A stretch of DNA of 64,000 bases from Nautilus pompilius (Eukaryota > Mollusca > Cephalopoda > Nautilida > Nautilidae): positions 992,001 to 1,056,000 of the forward strand of contig JACATO010000304.1 in NCBI GenBank assembly GCA_018389105.1, in the 5' to 3' direction. Shown here one piece after another: positions 12,484 to 22,859 of the stretch. The stretch's first letter is position 1; each line of letters opens with the position of its first letter. The notes below the pieces were generated by a model. It was not told the origin of the DNA and ran no database searches. It was given only the letters and a program-made list of their open reading frames with translations. The position numbers were made by a program, and so were the translations under genes.

Positions 12484-12760
12484 CGGACAGCTTTGTGGGT
12501 TTTCTCCGACATACGAAAATGAAGGATTTTAGCAAAGTCCTTCGATAGGTTTGTTCGCCGTTTTAACGATGTCTCGAAATGACCTGTCCTCTCATCATGT
12601 ATTCTTTCGAACAGCCAGGAGTAAAGCGGAGATTTTGTTGGACGGCGCGTTTTACCTTGTATAACCTCCACCGGTGCTTTAAAAGAGTTCTGGCTTCAGC
12701 TGTATCCATCAGATTCTGAAAGCTTTCGACTCCCAAAAGACCTTGTCTCAGCCATATCAA
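12484..12760 (-). other. Unrecognised coding-like segment with splice donor
   Basis: On the minus strand two overlapping frames read like protein. One carries QGLLGVESFQNLMDTAEAR (upstream half). The other carries RTGHFETSLKRRTNLSKDF (downstream half) and runs into CCG|GTGAGT, a strong donor, at 12483. Joining them needs a one-base shift or a splice near 12660, so this is either one internal exon of about 70 codons (about 12484-12697) or a frameshifted pseudo-exon. I do not recognise the protein. It lies 430 bp downstream of the MULE transposase on the same strand but resembles no MULE region known to me. Confidence 0.3.
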
Positions 12761-12863
12761 AGTGAGATAAAAGAAGCAGACAAGCGTCTACATAATAGCG
12801 TAATGAACTGATGCTTCAAAAACTGAGGTTAAAAATATTATAAAGAAAAAGGATTATGTACAC

Positions 12864-12876
12864 CTGCCGACCGAAA
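12864..12876 (+). repeat. 13-bp repeat of the Tc1-type end
   Basis: CTGCCGACCGAAA is identical to 11616-11628, in direct orientation 1248 bp downstream. The surrounding bases no longer match. Confidence 0.6.
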
Positions 12877-14330
12877 TCTTACAGATTATACACTTTGTAA
12901 TTAGGTCTACATAAAGATTTCAGAACTTATTTTCAAGGTAACAGTATCCCAATGTAAACAGGATTAGGCCCATGGCCCTCGGTATTTTACCCTCCTAGAC
13001 TTTTGCCCCCAATAAATTTTTAATTAAAGCAACAACTTGTTATTTATTTCTTTTTCTACTATCCATAAAGTATGCGTAGTTAATATATATGTCAAGTAAG
13101 GTAAGAAAAATTGTTGAGGTAATATGCCTACATTTAAAAAAAAAAAACTGCCTGCATATTACTCATTTTCGATGAATCTTCTGGTAGTCACATAACTTTA
13201 GAATGAGATATTTGGGCAATATTACGTAAATAATCCATTACATATCTGTTCTCGTACTTTCCAACAATTGTTCTGATGGATTGCCTATTTATCTGGCCTT
13301 GCTTGCTTTGTGGCGCAGATGGGTAACCAGCAATCATCTGGTTAATTGAAACATCGGTTAAGGCCTTTTCTCTTCTTAACACATAAAAAAATCTCCACAT
13401 GTTGGGATAGTGAGCAGCAGCGTTTGCTTGAAATCTCCGATGACAACCCTCGATGTGGTTGTTCGTGTGTGGCAAATCTATTTCAGTTCTGTCATTATGT
13501 TCCAAAGAGAGATTGAAAACCTTGGCTGTTGTCGATGTCGACGAAGTCCACAACCACGTTCACGGCCTATGAATGTGTCCTCAAATAGTCACAAATTACC
13601 ATGGCCTTTTCTGGTAGCACTTCCTGCAACTTCTCAAAAGGATCAATGACCTCTTCCCCTGGAACGAAAGCGAATGCCACTAACATGCGAATTGATAGCG
13701 AAAATTCGTTATCTTCTGTGTACAACCCTTGTAGACTAGCTTCCTGGACTTTGTGGTACACACACCGGGAGAGGTGATAGAAATATCCTTTCTTGGAAGC
13801 ATCTGGGAAGACGGTGTGTGTAGTATTGATGGCAACAGATTCAAAGTCAGTCATTATTGAACTAGGATTGAGTTGCGGTTTGATGTTGTTTCAGAACACT
13901 GGTGTATGAGGCTTCTTGCTTGTTTTGGAGTAATGCATAAACATGTGGGATTATGTAGTGTTCATTCAAGACATGGATGGTGTATAACTGATAAAAAAGG
14001 TCCGAGACAACCTTAAAAGTTCCACCAGCAAATCAACCATCAGTGTTTTGGAGCATAGTCAAGGAGGTATCAGATGTGTTGAGCTGTTGTTGTCATATTG
14101 AAGAAAGCGATCATGAAAATTTATATTTCTTTGTCAATGTTATCATTATTGTATTTCCAGAAACTCATGATACATAAGAGACTAGCTACTCCGCGATAGC
14201 AGGAAAAAAAGCAACAGTGAAATTAATCACGAAGACAACTTCTGAAGTCATTATCTATGTTAGTTTAGACCTTGGTAACTTTCATATACAGGCAAAACTA
14301 ATATCTGTATATTACTAAAACTCTGATCTT

Positions 14331-14351
14331 GTATGTATGTATGTATGTATG
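14331..14351. repeat. (TATG)n microsatellite
   Basis: Five tandem TATG units lie inside the 5' part of the Helitron-like element. Confidence 0.95.
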
Positions 14352-14465
14352 TTCCCGAAACTCCGTCTAAACGGTGTACGAAAGCGCTATAATTTTACGG
14401 TCACCTTGCTCACCATCCGACTGCGGTGTGCAATAGCAAGTTTCGTTTAAATCGGGCAACGAATA

Positions 14466-14525
14466 ATGGAATTATTAAAACTTTTGTAACTATTACTAGC
14501 AAACTGTGTGTTTGAATTTAGCAGC
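14466..14525 (+). repeat. Internal direct repeat, copy 1
   Basis: About 60 bases from ATTATTAAAACTTTTGTAAC to TTAGCAGCTGCTT match 14884-14942 at roughly 80% by eye. The copies flank a CpG-rich block with further imperfect CGAGAACGAGGC-type repeats. Confidence 0.75.
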
Positions 14526-14883
14526 TGCTTTGTCATAATTTGTCGAGAGCGAGGAAAGGCCGATCATAATTGGTCAATAGTAGTGACGTAGAACGCGACT
14601 AGCGGTTATTTTGAATACAGTCGAGAACGAAGCCAGGCCAGGCCGATCCTAACATGGTAACAGCAGTGATCTAGACCGTAATCGAGAACGAGGCTACTAC
14701 GGCTGCTTAAGCGAGCCCGCAAAAGTACGATTTGGCGCCATTTTGAATACCTCGTGGCGTCCGGTAGTTGTTCTGTCTGGAACGTGAACGTCCGGCGATT
14801 AGGCGCCACATTACAGTTTGACGGTTATTTGGACCACAGCGTGAGGCGTCCGGAGGTTATAGGCGAGTGTGCAGCAACAAGGT

Positions 14884-14942
14884 TTATTAAGACTTCTGTA
14901 ATTATTACTGGCAGTATAGTGTGTTTTAATTTAGCGGTTGCT
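14884..14942 (+). repeat. Internal direct repeat, copy 2
   Basis: TTTATTAAGACTTCTGTAAT to TTAGCGGTTGCTT is the partner of 14466-14525. The pair may mark an internal duplication in the Helitron-like element. Confidence 0.75.
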
Positions 14943-15683
14943 TAGGCCAGGCCGCCACATTACGATTTAATGCTCAACTTTTCATAAAATGACAGTTTGA
15001 TCACTCGATGATATTAAAATTGTGCGTCGTCTTTTTGTCATCAACCGCTGTCACAATGGGAACCAAACGGGTGGGTCGTCTAGTATTTACTTAAATGTTA
15101 TCATAAGTTTGGGTTCGCATAATTAATGTGATGACATCATTAGAATAGTGAAAGAGAATCGTTACCTTGCACTTTTCAGGTATGATTAGTTTAGCAAGGT
15201 TGGTTGGAATAGGATGAGAGTTCCCAGAAGCTTGTCTTTGCTTACAAATGGTACGGCGGATTGAAGGGATAGCTGGGAATTGTACAGAGGCAGTTTCAGA
15301 TATGGATGATGCGGATTGTCAAATTATCTGCCGTGCTTTTTCATCGCCAACTATCGCTTTGCATTTTATAGCATTACGAACACGCCGCAGTTCTGATCTT
15401 GGTGCGTCCGGAGCATCTGTATGCTCACGAAGTCTGCCAACAACTTTACCATCATGAACCTTCACCTTAGCCTTGCACATTCCTCGCCTTTGCTCTTCAC
15501 ATTCATATGATACCACACCATTTACAAGGATCTTCTGCACAGTAAAAATGTATCCATCAAGAACTAGCTTATTTCCTCCATGATGTAGACAGTTAAGTTA
15601 TGAAAACACGGGCAGAAGGCCGGAGGAGCAACGGGTCTAGATCCAATTTTACAAAGAAGATTGTCGTAATAATATAAATATGG

Positions 15684-16226
15684 TTGATTGCACAGAATGG
15701 CTTACATGATTTCAGAGGCTGGTCACCTGAAACAGGTTCAGCTTTAAATTGTATCGAAACAGCAAGGGGGCTGGTTAAGAGGCGTGAGTTGTTTCCTGGC
15801 GCGGTTTTGATATCCAGGTCCACAAACTTCGCAGAAGTGGAGATTTTCAGCGAATGTGGTCAGCAAAGTTCAACAAAAGCAGTTTTTTTCCGGAATGGAA
15901 TGGATATATGTCTAATTTATATAAGCCGATTATTGAGAAAATATTCCAACAGTGCATCGCAGCGGAAGCGGACAAACTACTCAGCTCTGGCGGAACGAGG
16001 GGCTGAAAGATCTCTGCCGGAAAAAAAAATCATACAGTTAAACGCACTCATCATGGGCATTACACAAAGCTTGCAGTTTAAATGGAAAAAAGCAAGGTTT
16101 CTGGGACAGCCTCCGTGGCGTTGTATTGTGGGAACCTTTTTTTTAGATCATTGGCGGATACAGATTTGTTTAATACCATTTAATTCAGTTTTAATCACCG
16201 GTTCACAGTCAGATGGTGACCACTAA
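15684..16226 (+). other. Longest open frame in window, unrecognised
   Basis: A 180-codon frame starts at ATG 15684 and lies between the MULE FLYWCH region and the hAT left end. I recognise no domain, signal peptide or membrane segment. Composition is mixed, with a basic stretch RKYSNSASQRKR near residues 85-96. A GTGAGT donor-like site interrupts it at about 15785, and an acceptor-like TTTCAG lies at about 15713. It may be the upstream part of the MULE element read in antisense, or chance. No promoter or homologue supports it. Confidence 0.2.
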
Positions 16227-16719
16227 ACAGTTTGTGTTTTTTTTTTTTAAATATCACTAAAAGTCAGCACGCCGAGAGGGCGAGGTAACCGGGGCCCGGA
16301 CCCTATGAAGGACTGTTGATATCTAGCGATATTTTATCTAAATTTACTGGAAGGATCTCCAGTGAACATTTTTCTTAGAGTTTACGAAAATCGTTAGTAT
16401 AATATTTTTATATTACTTATTTTAGCTTGTTCAGTTTCTGCTAAAATCCTAATTGTGTCCTTTTACCGTTTCCTTCTACACGCACCATTTTTTACCTGTG
16501 TTACAGATATTTTGAGAATATGTGTGGTTACGGTTCACGTGCGCGGTCTAATTTCAAACTTTAAATTGTCTCCCTTGAGAAAAGTATTTGCTTGTACTGT
16601 ACTAGACTCTAACTTTTCTGAAAGAAGATTACACCGGTCACAGGAAACAGGAGGTCTGACGTATATTTAACTTTCAGTCTTTATTTAACCCTCTGAAGAG
16701 CGTCATACCATCAGCACGG

Positions 16720-17637
16720 ATCTGGTACTCGAGAGCGGCGCGATGAGTTACGAAAAGGTGCTCGTTTTAATGTTGGTCTGGCGGAATCAAATTCTGAGGC
16801 AATATGTAAGGATGTTGAAACTGGTAAAATTCACTGGCATCAAATGATGAAAATCTGCGACATATGTCTTCTCAAAGTAGCGTTGCTAAAGAACAGAACC
16901 TACAAGAACAAGACGGGTCTGGGGGTGACGTCAAACCTGGGCGGACTGGTTTTGATATTGGAATGTGTCCTGAGTTTTGTACGGCAAAAAAGATTGAAGA
17001 ACTGGGTAGAGAAGGACACATGCAACATCCATAACAGTTTCACGCGATGCTGATGGCAAAGGTTTCGTTATCTCTGTTCTTTATTCTAAGAAACAAAATG
17101 GCGGGATGGATTATACAGATAGCTTGTTTTCAGCTCTACAAAGAATTCGTCATACTCTTTTTCTCTCACAACATTGATCACCATCCAAAACAGCAGTCAG
17201 TGTTAGCATCGTCTAATGGCTGAGGATTGGACACTAAATGGGAAAAGCTTTTTGATAGCATCCCTGAACATGAGTCAGGTGTAGCACATACAAATGCTAT
17301 TTCGCATGGGGGGAGTTAGACACAGGAATAGGTGAAAATTCAAGAGTAGATCACCCCAGGGACAAAGGCATTTATCCAAAACTGAAAAATTGAAAAAAAA
17401 AACCTTTTAAAGGAGTTATTGATGTGATTATTTATTTATTTATTTTGGAAGAGGGGATTGGATTTTCGCGAATCTTCTCATAGAATTGGATTACTAGAAC
17501 CCCTGTACACTACGACCCCCTTTTTGTGAGAACATGTCGCAAAAGTTTGTGTCTCAACAAAAGGGCGAACACTTGCAGACTTACTATCTCTCTGCAGAGT
17601 CACATTGCATTTTAACTAAAACAGAGAAATTGAAATG
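16720..17637 (+). pseudogene. hAT transposase pseudogene, 5' half
   Basis: Fragments in shifting frames follow the order of DUF4371-type hAT proteins. A low-complexity N-terminus leads to GFDIGMCPEF (from about 16948), then AKKIEELGREGHMQHP, the SALQRIRH stretch near 17140, WEKLFDSIPEHESGVAHTNA (about 17239-17298), which is the end of the TTF-type zinc-finger region, and SQQKGEHLQTYYLSAESH (about 17551-17604), the entry to the catalytic domain. There are multiple stops and frameshifts. Reading resumes on the far side of the Tigger element at 19573. Confidence 0.85.
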
Positions 17638-17663
17638 CAGTCGATAATCGATATAAGCACTTT
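17638..17663 (+). repeat. Tigger terminal inverted repeat, left
   Basis: Begins CAGTCGATAATCGATATAAG and pairs with 19547-19572. Confidence 0.9.
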
Positions 17664-18017
17664 CTCCAGACCAGTAAAAATTGTGCTTATATCGATCGAT
17701 AAGTCCATTTTTTTAAAAGGATTTCTCTGTACATATTCATTAAGATAATATTAGAGGAATGTGTAATAAAAAACAATTTCATTTCTTCATAAAAATACAT
17801 AAAAATTAAAACAGTTTACACTATTTATTTAGAAAAATAATCTAAATTGAAGATTCTCGCCTGCACTTGTTCTGTATTACGTAACTTCGAATTGCATGTT
17901 GGTGTTCTTTAACTCTTGAGTTGGTATACTATGTTTTTCAAGAACTCTTTTCACGTCGTCAAGCATAGCAAGTGCTTGAAGTGGAGTAGTCGATGTCTCA
18001 TAAATTTCAACATCTTC

Positions 18018-19200
18018 CTACACTTCAGTCTCATCACTTCTTGCTTCATTCAGTTCTACAAAACTTTCAAGTTGACGATCACATTCGATAAACTCTTTAA
18101 CCAATTTTGAGCCACCTTCGCTGTTTAAAACTTCTAATTCAAAATCTTCGTTGCATTGAAGCGTTTTCTCTGATTCAATGACAAACATTTTCTGAAGCAA
18201 TTTTGGATAATCGTCGAGGTCACATTATCCCACGCAGTTTTTAGCAGGAAAATGACATCCAAAACAGTTACAGATTTAGCAGCACTAGCAAGAAATACGT
18301 CCTGGCCACTATCTAAGCGTGCAACCAACTCTTTCATTAACTGTTTGCGATAGTGTGCTTTAAGACAGCAAATAATCCCAGTATCCATTGGCTGTATAGG
18401 TGACGTTGTATTTGTTTGCAAGTAGACCACCTCTACATTTGTTGTTGTGACTTCCTTAGGGAGTGCAGGGTACTGATCTAGCAGCAGCAGCAGAATTTTC
18501 CTTTTCTTGTGTCGCATTTTCTCGTCCAACTTCATTAGCCATTCTGTGAATAAATCTCGAGTCATCCAAACTGCATCGATTCATATTACACTGGAAGATT
18601 GTTTTTCTTGTTCTTAAAACACCTTGGATTTTGTTTGACGCCACCAAAACAGTCGGTCTTTCCTCCTTTTTATCCTCCACTGACTTCTTCATCCTTTCTG
18701 GCCAGTGTACCGTCAGGAGTGGCCCTAAAATACAGTCCTGTCTCGTCAGCATTGAAAATTGCCTCCTCTGGATAACGTTGCAGCAGCTCTGGCAAAATAG
18801 TCTTCTTCCATTCATTGGCCCCAGATAAGTCAGCATCTGCCTTTTCTCCATGTTCTCGTTTGTAGACAATATTGAATCTCTTTTGGAACTTTTGTAGCCA
18901 GCCGGAAGAGCAGATGTTTGGAAGAAGATCTTCGGAACCATCATAGAGTTCTTGAGCTAAAGACAGCTTTCTTTATTAAAAGAGGTCCAGGGAGCTCTGC
19001 CTTTTTCTCCCTCATTACAACAAACCATTAACTGCTGATCCTGATCTGGTAACACTCCTTCCTGCTTTCTCTCTCGAGAAAGATTTCCATTTTTGCAACC
19101 GGTGTTTGTTTGACTCATCTTCATTTCGCAACCATCGGCTAACCATCGTGTGGTCAATGTTGAATTTCCGTGCAATATCAGCTTTCTTTTCACGTTATGA
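18018..19200 (-). pseudogene. Tigger/pogo (CENP-B-like) DDE transposase pseudogene
   Basis: Reading right to left: ADIARKFNIDHTMVSRWL at about 19185-19133 is the pogo-type helix-turn-helix. It is followed by a CENP-B-like region (FNIVYKREHGEKADADLSGA) and NADETGLYFRATPDGTLAR (about 18755-18700) with the first catalytic Asp. An undisturbed stretch of 143 codons (18565-18134) carries LLLLLDQYPALPKEV, where LLLDNCPAHP is normal, then QPMDTGII with the third Asp (about 18394-18371) and NCFRKC. The C-terminal acidic tail ends at 18018. The intact C-terminal frame but frameshifted N-terminal half suggests moderate age. It is not expected to be functional. Confidence 0.93.
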
Positions 19201-19546
19201 ACCGCCTGAATAACCTTTAGCTTGAATTATAATGTAAAACTTTTACGTTTTGATGCCACAATGAACTCTGTGCAGAACGTGCTGTCGTTTATTGATATCG
19301 TCATTTGCGTAGATGATTTCCACCAATCAGCATCTTCCACATGCGTGGTTTCCACCAATCAGCTTATTCCATACCATGCCTGCTTTTCGCAGACTCTCCA
19401 ATTTTATTTTTACTGTCTCTTCCTGAATTCGTTTCTCGTACTTATATCGATTTCGTGCTTATAAAGATTATTCCTATTGAAAATATATATGGAAATTTTT
19501 GGGACTGCACGATTAAGTGCTTATATAGATCAATGTGCTTATATCG

Positions 19547-19572
19547 AACGTGTTTATGCCGATCATCCACTG
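19547..19572 (-). repeat. Tigger terminal inverted repeat, right
   Basis: The reverse complement begins CAGTGGATGATCGGCATAAA and pairs with 17638-17663. TA follows at 19573-19574. Confidence 0.9.
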
Positions 19573-20530
19573 TACTTCTCAATAATGATAGACGCAACTC
19601 CAGATGCAAATTGCACTGAGTAAACTACCTTCATTTTTCGATATCTGAATCTATAAACGGACTTTTTCGCTTTCCAAGAACGGGTTATGAGGTTTGTTGA
19701 TTGCTGTGAAATACAGGTGCTGAAATTGCCATAATGGTTCTAGAAACACAGAGAGTTTAAGATCCCACTTGTTGATTGTCGAGGTCAAGGGTGTGAATAA
19801 AGCAGCAAATATGGCTGGTAAGTGCAATGGTTCCAAGAAACATATCCTAGCTTTAAATTCTTTATTTCTTTTCTCGCCACGTGGTTGTCATTCACAGAAT
19901 TTATGTGGAGCAGACTCGACAGTGAGCTGTACAGAAGCCGTTACATTCTTTGAAATGGTGCAAACAGTTTATAACCTTTTTCCAGCAGCCCTAGGAGATG
20001 GAGCACATTACAAGAAAATATTGGTTCTTCTCTCCATGAATTGACAGGTATACGATGGACAGATCGTGTAGCTAGTGTGGGATCATTCGTAACTCGCCTT
20101 CTAGAAATAACTTTACTCACTCAATATCATTTGCTAACGTCTTAAAATTTTTTGGACAGAAATATTCCGATGATGTCTCGCAACACAAATTCAAAGGAAA
20201 ACTGCTATGCTATATTTGAAGTTCATCCATGTCACCAGTTTTGGAGAAGAGTCTTCGAGCCCATTATACCTCTTGAATAAAGTCTACAAATATAAGTTGG
20301 ATGAGATATTTTATAATGTACATACTGTGTTGAGGATATTTTCCGATAACAACTGCGTCAGCCGAGCGCTCATTCAGTAAGAGTAATTTCTGCGAATCAC
20401 TATGACACAAGAAAGATTTTTCTATCTTGTAATGTTGAGCATTGAAAGTGAACTGACCAGGAAGATAGATTTTACCGATATAATTGACAAATTTGCTTTA
20501 AAAAACCGGCTAAAGGCAACATTTTAGACT
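19573..20530 (+). pseudogene. hAT transposase pseudogene, 3' half
   Basis: Starts immediately after the Tigger end with YFSIMIDATPD, the first catalytic Asp block of DUF4371 hAT proteins. FKIPLVDCRGQG (about 19754-19790) and NKAANMAGKCNG follow. CGADSTVSCTEAVTFFEMV and GIRWTDRVASVGSF (from about 20047) come next. PITTASAERSFSKS (20343-20384) is the hallmark of the hAT C-terminal dimerisation domain, and TQERFFYLVMLSIESELTRK with DFTDIIDKFA (to about 20500) closes the protein. Frames change several times and about 200 bp before 20340 are hard to follow, so the gene is dead. About 10-15 residues expected around the Tigger junction are not seen. Confidence 0.9.
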
Positions 20531-20880
20531 TTAATTTGACCGCTGATTTTCTTTGATAAATGTAAACGTAGTTAAGAAAATAAACCAGTTCTAAAGATTC
20601 CTCGCACATCGTTACCTTCTAATATACTTATTACCCAGTACTTTTCCTCATTTAAGACTAAGAGTATCCATATCATATGTAATTGGTATAATAAAATGGT
20701 AAATTTAATTTCTTGCTAGGTGCCGTCCGATTAATATTATTAATCAATCCAAACAAATTTCACAATTCCATTCGTAGATTATAACTCCTGGTATTGCCTT
20801 ATAGCACAGCTAACCATCTACCATGTAGGGTCATAGGGGCTCGATTATACGCCTAGCCCCGGGGCACGACTTGGCTCTGG

Positions 20881-22658
20881 ACGGCTTTGGGTAACCGTAG
20901 TCGTCATTTCAATTAACTTAACACATTTTTAAAATAAATGAATAAATGTTTGATTAAGATTTAAAAGAACTTTATCATTTATGGTACAAAGCAAAGAACA
21001 CATTCAACGGTTTTGCAAATAGCAGTATTTCGAAGTAGGTAAATGAACTACGGCCATCTTGCATATTTAAGGATGACTCACTTCTGCGTTGTAATAGCTG
21101 GAATATTTTTAACTGGCAGATTTATAAATATAAATTGTGAGAGTGACGAAGTTTACATATTTATGAATGTTTTAAAACCTATTTGAGACCTGATGAAATT
21201 AGTGGAGTTTTTTTTCCCTCCCAATCTTTTTAGAGTTATTTTAAAGAAACCCTTTATCGTTGAATGATGCAAGCAAAATATTTTCTCTGATGTCCGGAAA
21301 GTTAGAGGAATAAATCGTTAATGTATTTCTTCGCAGGTAAAGAAAATGGAACAAAGTATTCAGACAGTTAGTAAAAAATGAAACACATAATGTATGAATT
21401 ATGTATAGCAGGACAAGAGAGTCACGCAAATGTATGTATGAAATCCAAGAATGTGACTTGTATGTTTCGTATTTTTATTCCAACCCTGACTGGTTTCTCT
21501 TGTAAGTTTCTTATTTCTAGGAGATAAATATAAATATATATTTATACGCTGCAGTACAGCAATGATTGCCTATTGAAATATTCTGAGTAGGAATAAAGAT
21601 ATCATCACATAAACCTACATGATATGAGTTATCTTGATGAATGAAGGGCCCAGATTGGCTCTTTGTTATATATTGTTAGTCTGGAATGTTATTATTCAGC
21701 GGCAGACATTAAGAAAGGATCAGGTTCGTAATCTAAATTTGTACAGCCGATGAAAGCCGCGTACATCTACTAGATTCTAGATGGTAGACGCGGTCGGTTG
21801 GTATTAATATTCTCAAAGTGAACAGCATCGCAGCCGTAATTATTGGCTTCTCCTCTGATCCCTATCGTGATCATAGCAAAATAGTGACTGGATGGTTTTG
21901 CATATTTTCAATAGTTCATTTGCAGTCCACTGTGTTGGAATTTCTTCGTTGTTCATCGACAGCTATAATCTGCTGCCGTGTTTCTCAGGCTTGGATGGCG
22001 TGGTCTCCGCACACTGGCAGGACAATTCCTTCAATTAGAAAACCACCGCAGAAGGATTTTGCTAATCAGTGAAGTAATATAGCTTCGACTTTGCTAGACG
22101 ATTGTCTCTGAAATGCTGCGCCTCTCCCATCTTTACACACACGAGTGCTTTCTTGGACCATACACAATCAAGCAATGTCATAATAAAACAGTTAGTGTTA
22201 TATTCGGAGAAATAAAAAGAACTAAGCCATTAACACGTTGAGCGTTTAGTTGTATAAGAGTAATAAATATATTATTGTTAACGTTGTTTTATGCATAACA
22301 AATCTTTATGTATGATCAACCATCCTTTTATATACATGTATTATTATTATTATTAATGATGTGGAAAGGCCTAGGACTAGCTACGAGTCATCAGAAGTAA
22401 CGTCTCGCTTGCGCAGGCTTTTCTCAAGTATTGCAGTTTCCCTGCGTCTCTAATTAGGAAGATTCCTGCTTGATGATTGTATTATTGTATGCATGCTTTC
22501 TGCTCTGTATAATTCTTTCGGCGCTTCACTGATCATTTATTTTGCTCATGGATTCCACGACCACAAAGCTTTCTTTATGTGCTACGAAGCGGCTACGTTT
22601 CTATACCACAGCCTTTATTTATTCAGTTGTTTGTTTTACGCCAAATCCTCCTCCTTAG
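20881..22658. other. No gene seen
   Basis: AT-rich anonymous sequence with a short ATT repeat near 22341. The GC-richer stretch 21780-22080 holds an 84-codon frame with no recognisable features. Confidence 0.6.
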
Positions 22659-22859
22659 CTCTCTCTCTCTCTCTCTCTCTCTGTACTGACGTCATTTTTC
22701 TCTCTGTACTGACGTCATCTCTCTCTGTACTGACGTCATTTTTCTCTCTGTACTGACGTCATCTCTCTCTCTGTACTGACGTCATCTCTCTCTCTCTGTA
22801 CTGACGTCATTTTTCTCTCTGTACTGACGTCATCTCTCTCTCTCTCTGTACTGACGTCA

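Larger units (their letters stand above)
14304..15083 (+). mobile_element. Non-autonomous Helitron-like element
   Basis: It begins A|TCTGTATATTACTAAAAC, then TATG repeats followed by GTTCCCGAAACTCCGTCTAAAC, and ends CTAG|T. Helitrons start with TC, end with CTRR and insert between A and T without duplication, which fits. A TATG-rich start followed by a GAAACTCCG-CTAAACGG stretch is typical of Helitron 5' ends. No Rep/helicase coding is present. A clear 3' hairpin is lacking: only weak pairing is visible near 15059-15073. It splits the MULE pseudogene, so it arrived later or landed in a MULE intron. Other small-element types cannot be excluded. Confidence 0.6.
13188..15585 (-). pseudogene. Mutator-like (MULE) transposase with FLYWCH domain, interrupted
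   Basis: Read from 15585 leftward. A FLYWCH-type zinc-finger region includes VSYECEEQRRGMCKAKVKV and VGRLREHTDAPDA. The linker SIRRTICKQRQASGN lies near 15260-15215. After a gap come TFKVVSDLFYQLYTIHVLNE (about 14020-13960), IMTDFESVAINTTHTVFP (13857-13804), LPHTNNHIEGCHRRFQ (about 13475-13425), MWRFFYVLRREKAL and a C-terminus at 13188. These are the standard blocks of animal MULE proteins, whose FLYWCH finger probably binds the element ends. Defects: a stop replaces Trp and Gly replaces the first catalytic Asp in WFADGTFK (here stop-FAGGTFK), and there are frame changes near 14060, 13870 and 13560. A 780-bp Helitron-like element separates linker and catalytic core. Element ends were not found. 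Confidence 0.92.
17638..19572 (-). mobile_element. pogo/Tigger-type transposon inserted in hAT
   Basis: The left end CAGTCGATAATCGATATAAG (17638 on) and the reverse complement of the right end CAGTGGATGATCGGCATAAA match at about 21 of 26 positions over 17638-17663 and 19547-19572. CAGT termini are usual in this group. Subterminal copies of GTGCTTATATCGAT occur near 17690, 19440 and 19540. The right end is followed by TA, the expected target; the left side is TG, perhaps a mutated TA. At 1.94 kb it fits one transposase gene plus ends. The hAT reading is interrupted at 17637 and resumes at 19573, which defines the insertion point. Confidence 0.92.
16265..20880 (+). mobile_element. hAT transposon (DUF4371/ZMYM-like), split by Tigger
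   Basis: The left end region carries CGAGGTAACCGGGGCCCGGA. The right end region carries GGGGCTCGATTATACGCCTA followed by GCCCCGGGGCACG. Such GGGGCCCGG and GGGCCC-TTATAC-GCCCCGGG blocks are typical of the termini of this hAT group. Transposase fragments run in plus orientation between them. Removing the 1935-bp Tigger insertion leaves about 2.7 kb, a normal size for one transposase gene plus ends. Exact end bases and 8-bp target duplications could not be fixed, so both boundaries are approximate. Confidence 0.8.

Noticed and set aside
16687..16700. TTTAACCCTCTGAAGAG resembling a piggyBac end
   Set aside because: No matching right end with TTAA was found within a reasonable distance, and it lies inside the hAT element.
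18456..18944. 162-codon minus-strand frame across the Tigger catalytic region
   Set aside because: It is an off-frame shadow; the transposase blocks lie in other frames there.
20821..20880. Possible tRNA-like sequence
   Set aside because: The CGATTATACGCCTAGCCCCGG pattern is better explained as the hAT right end.
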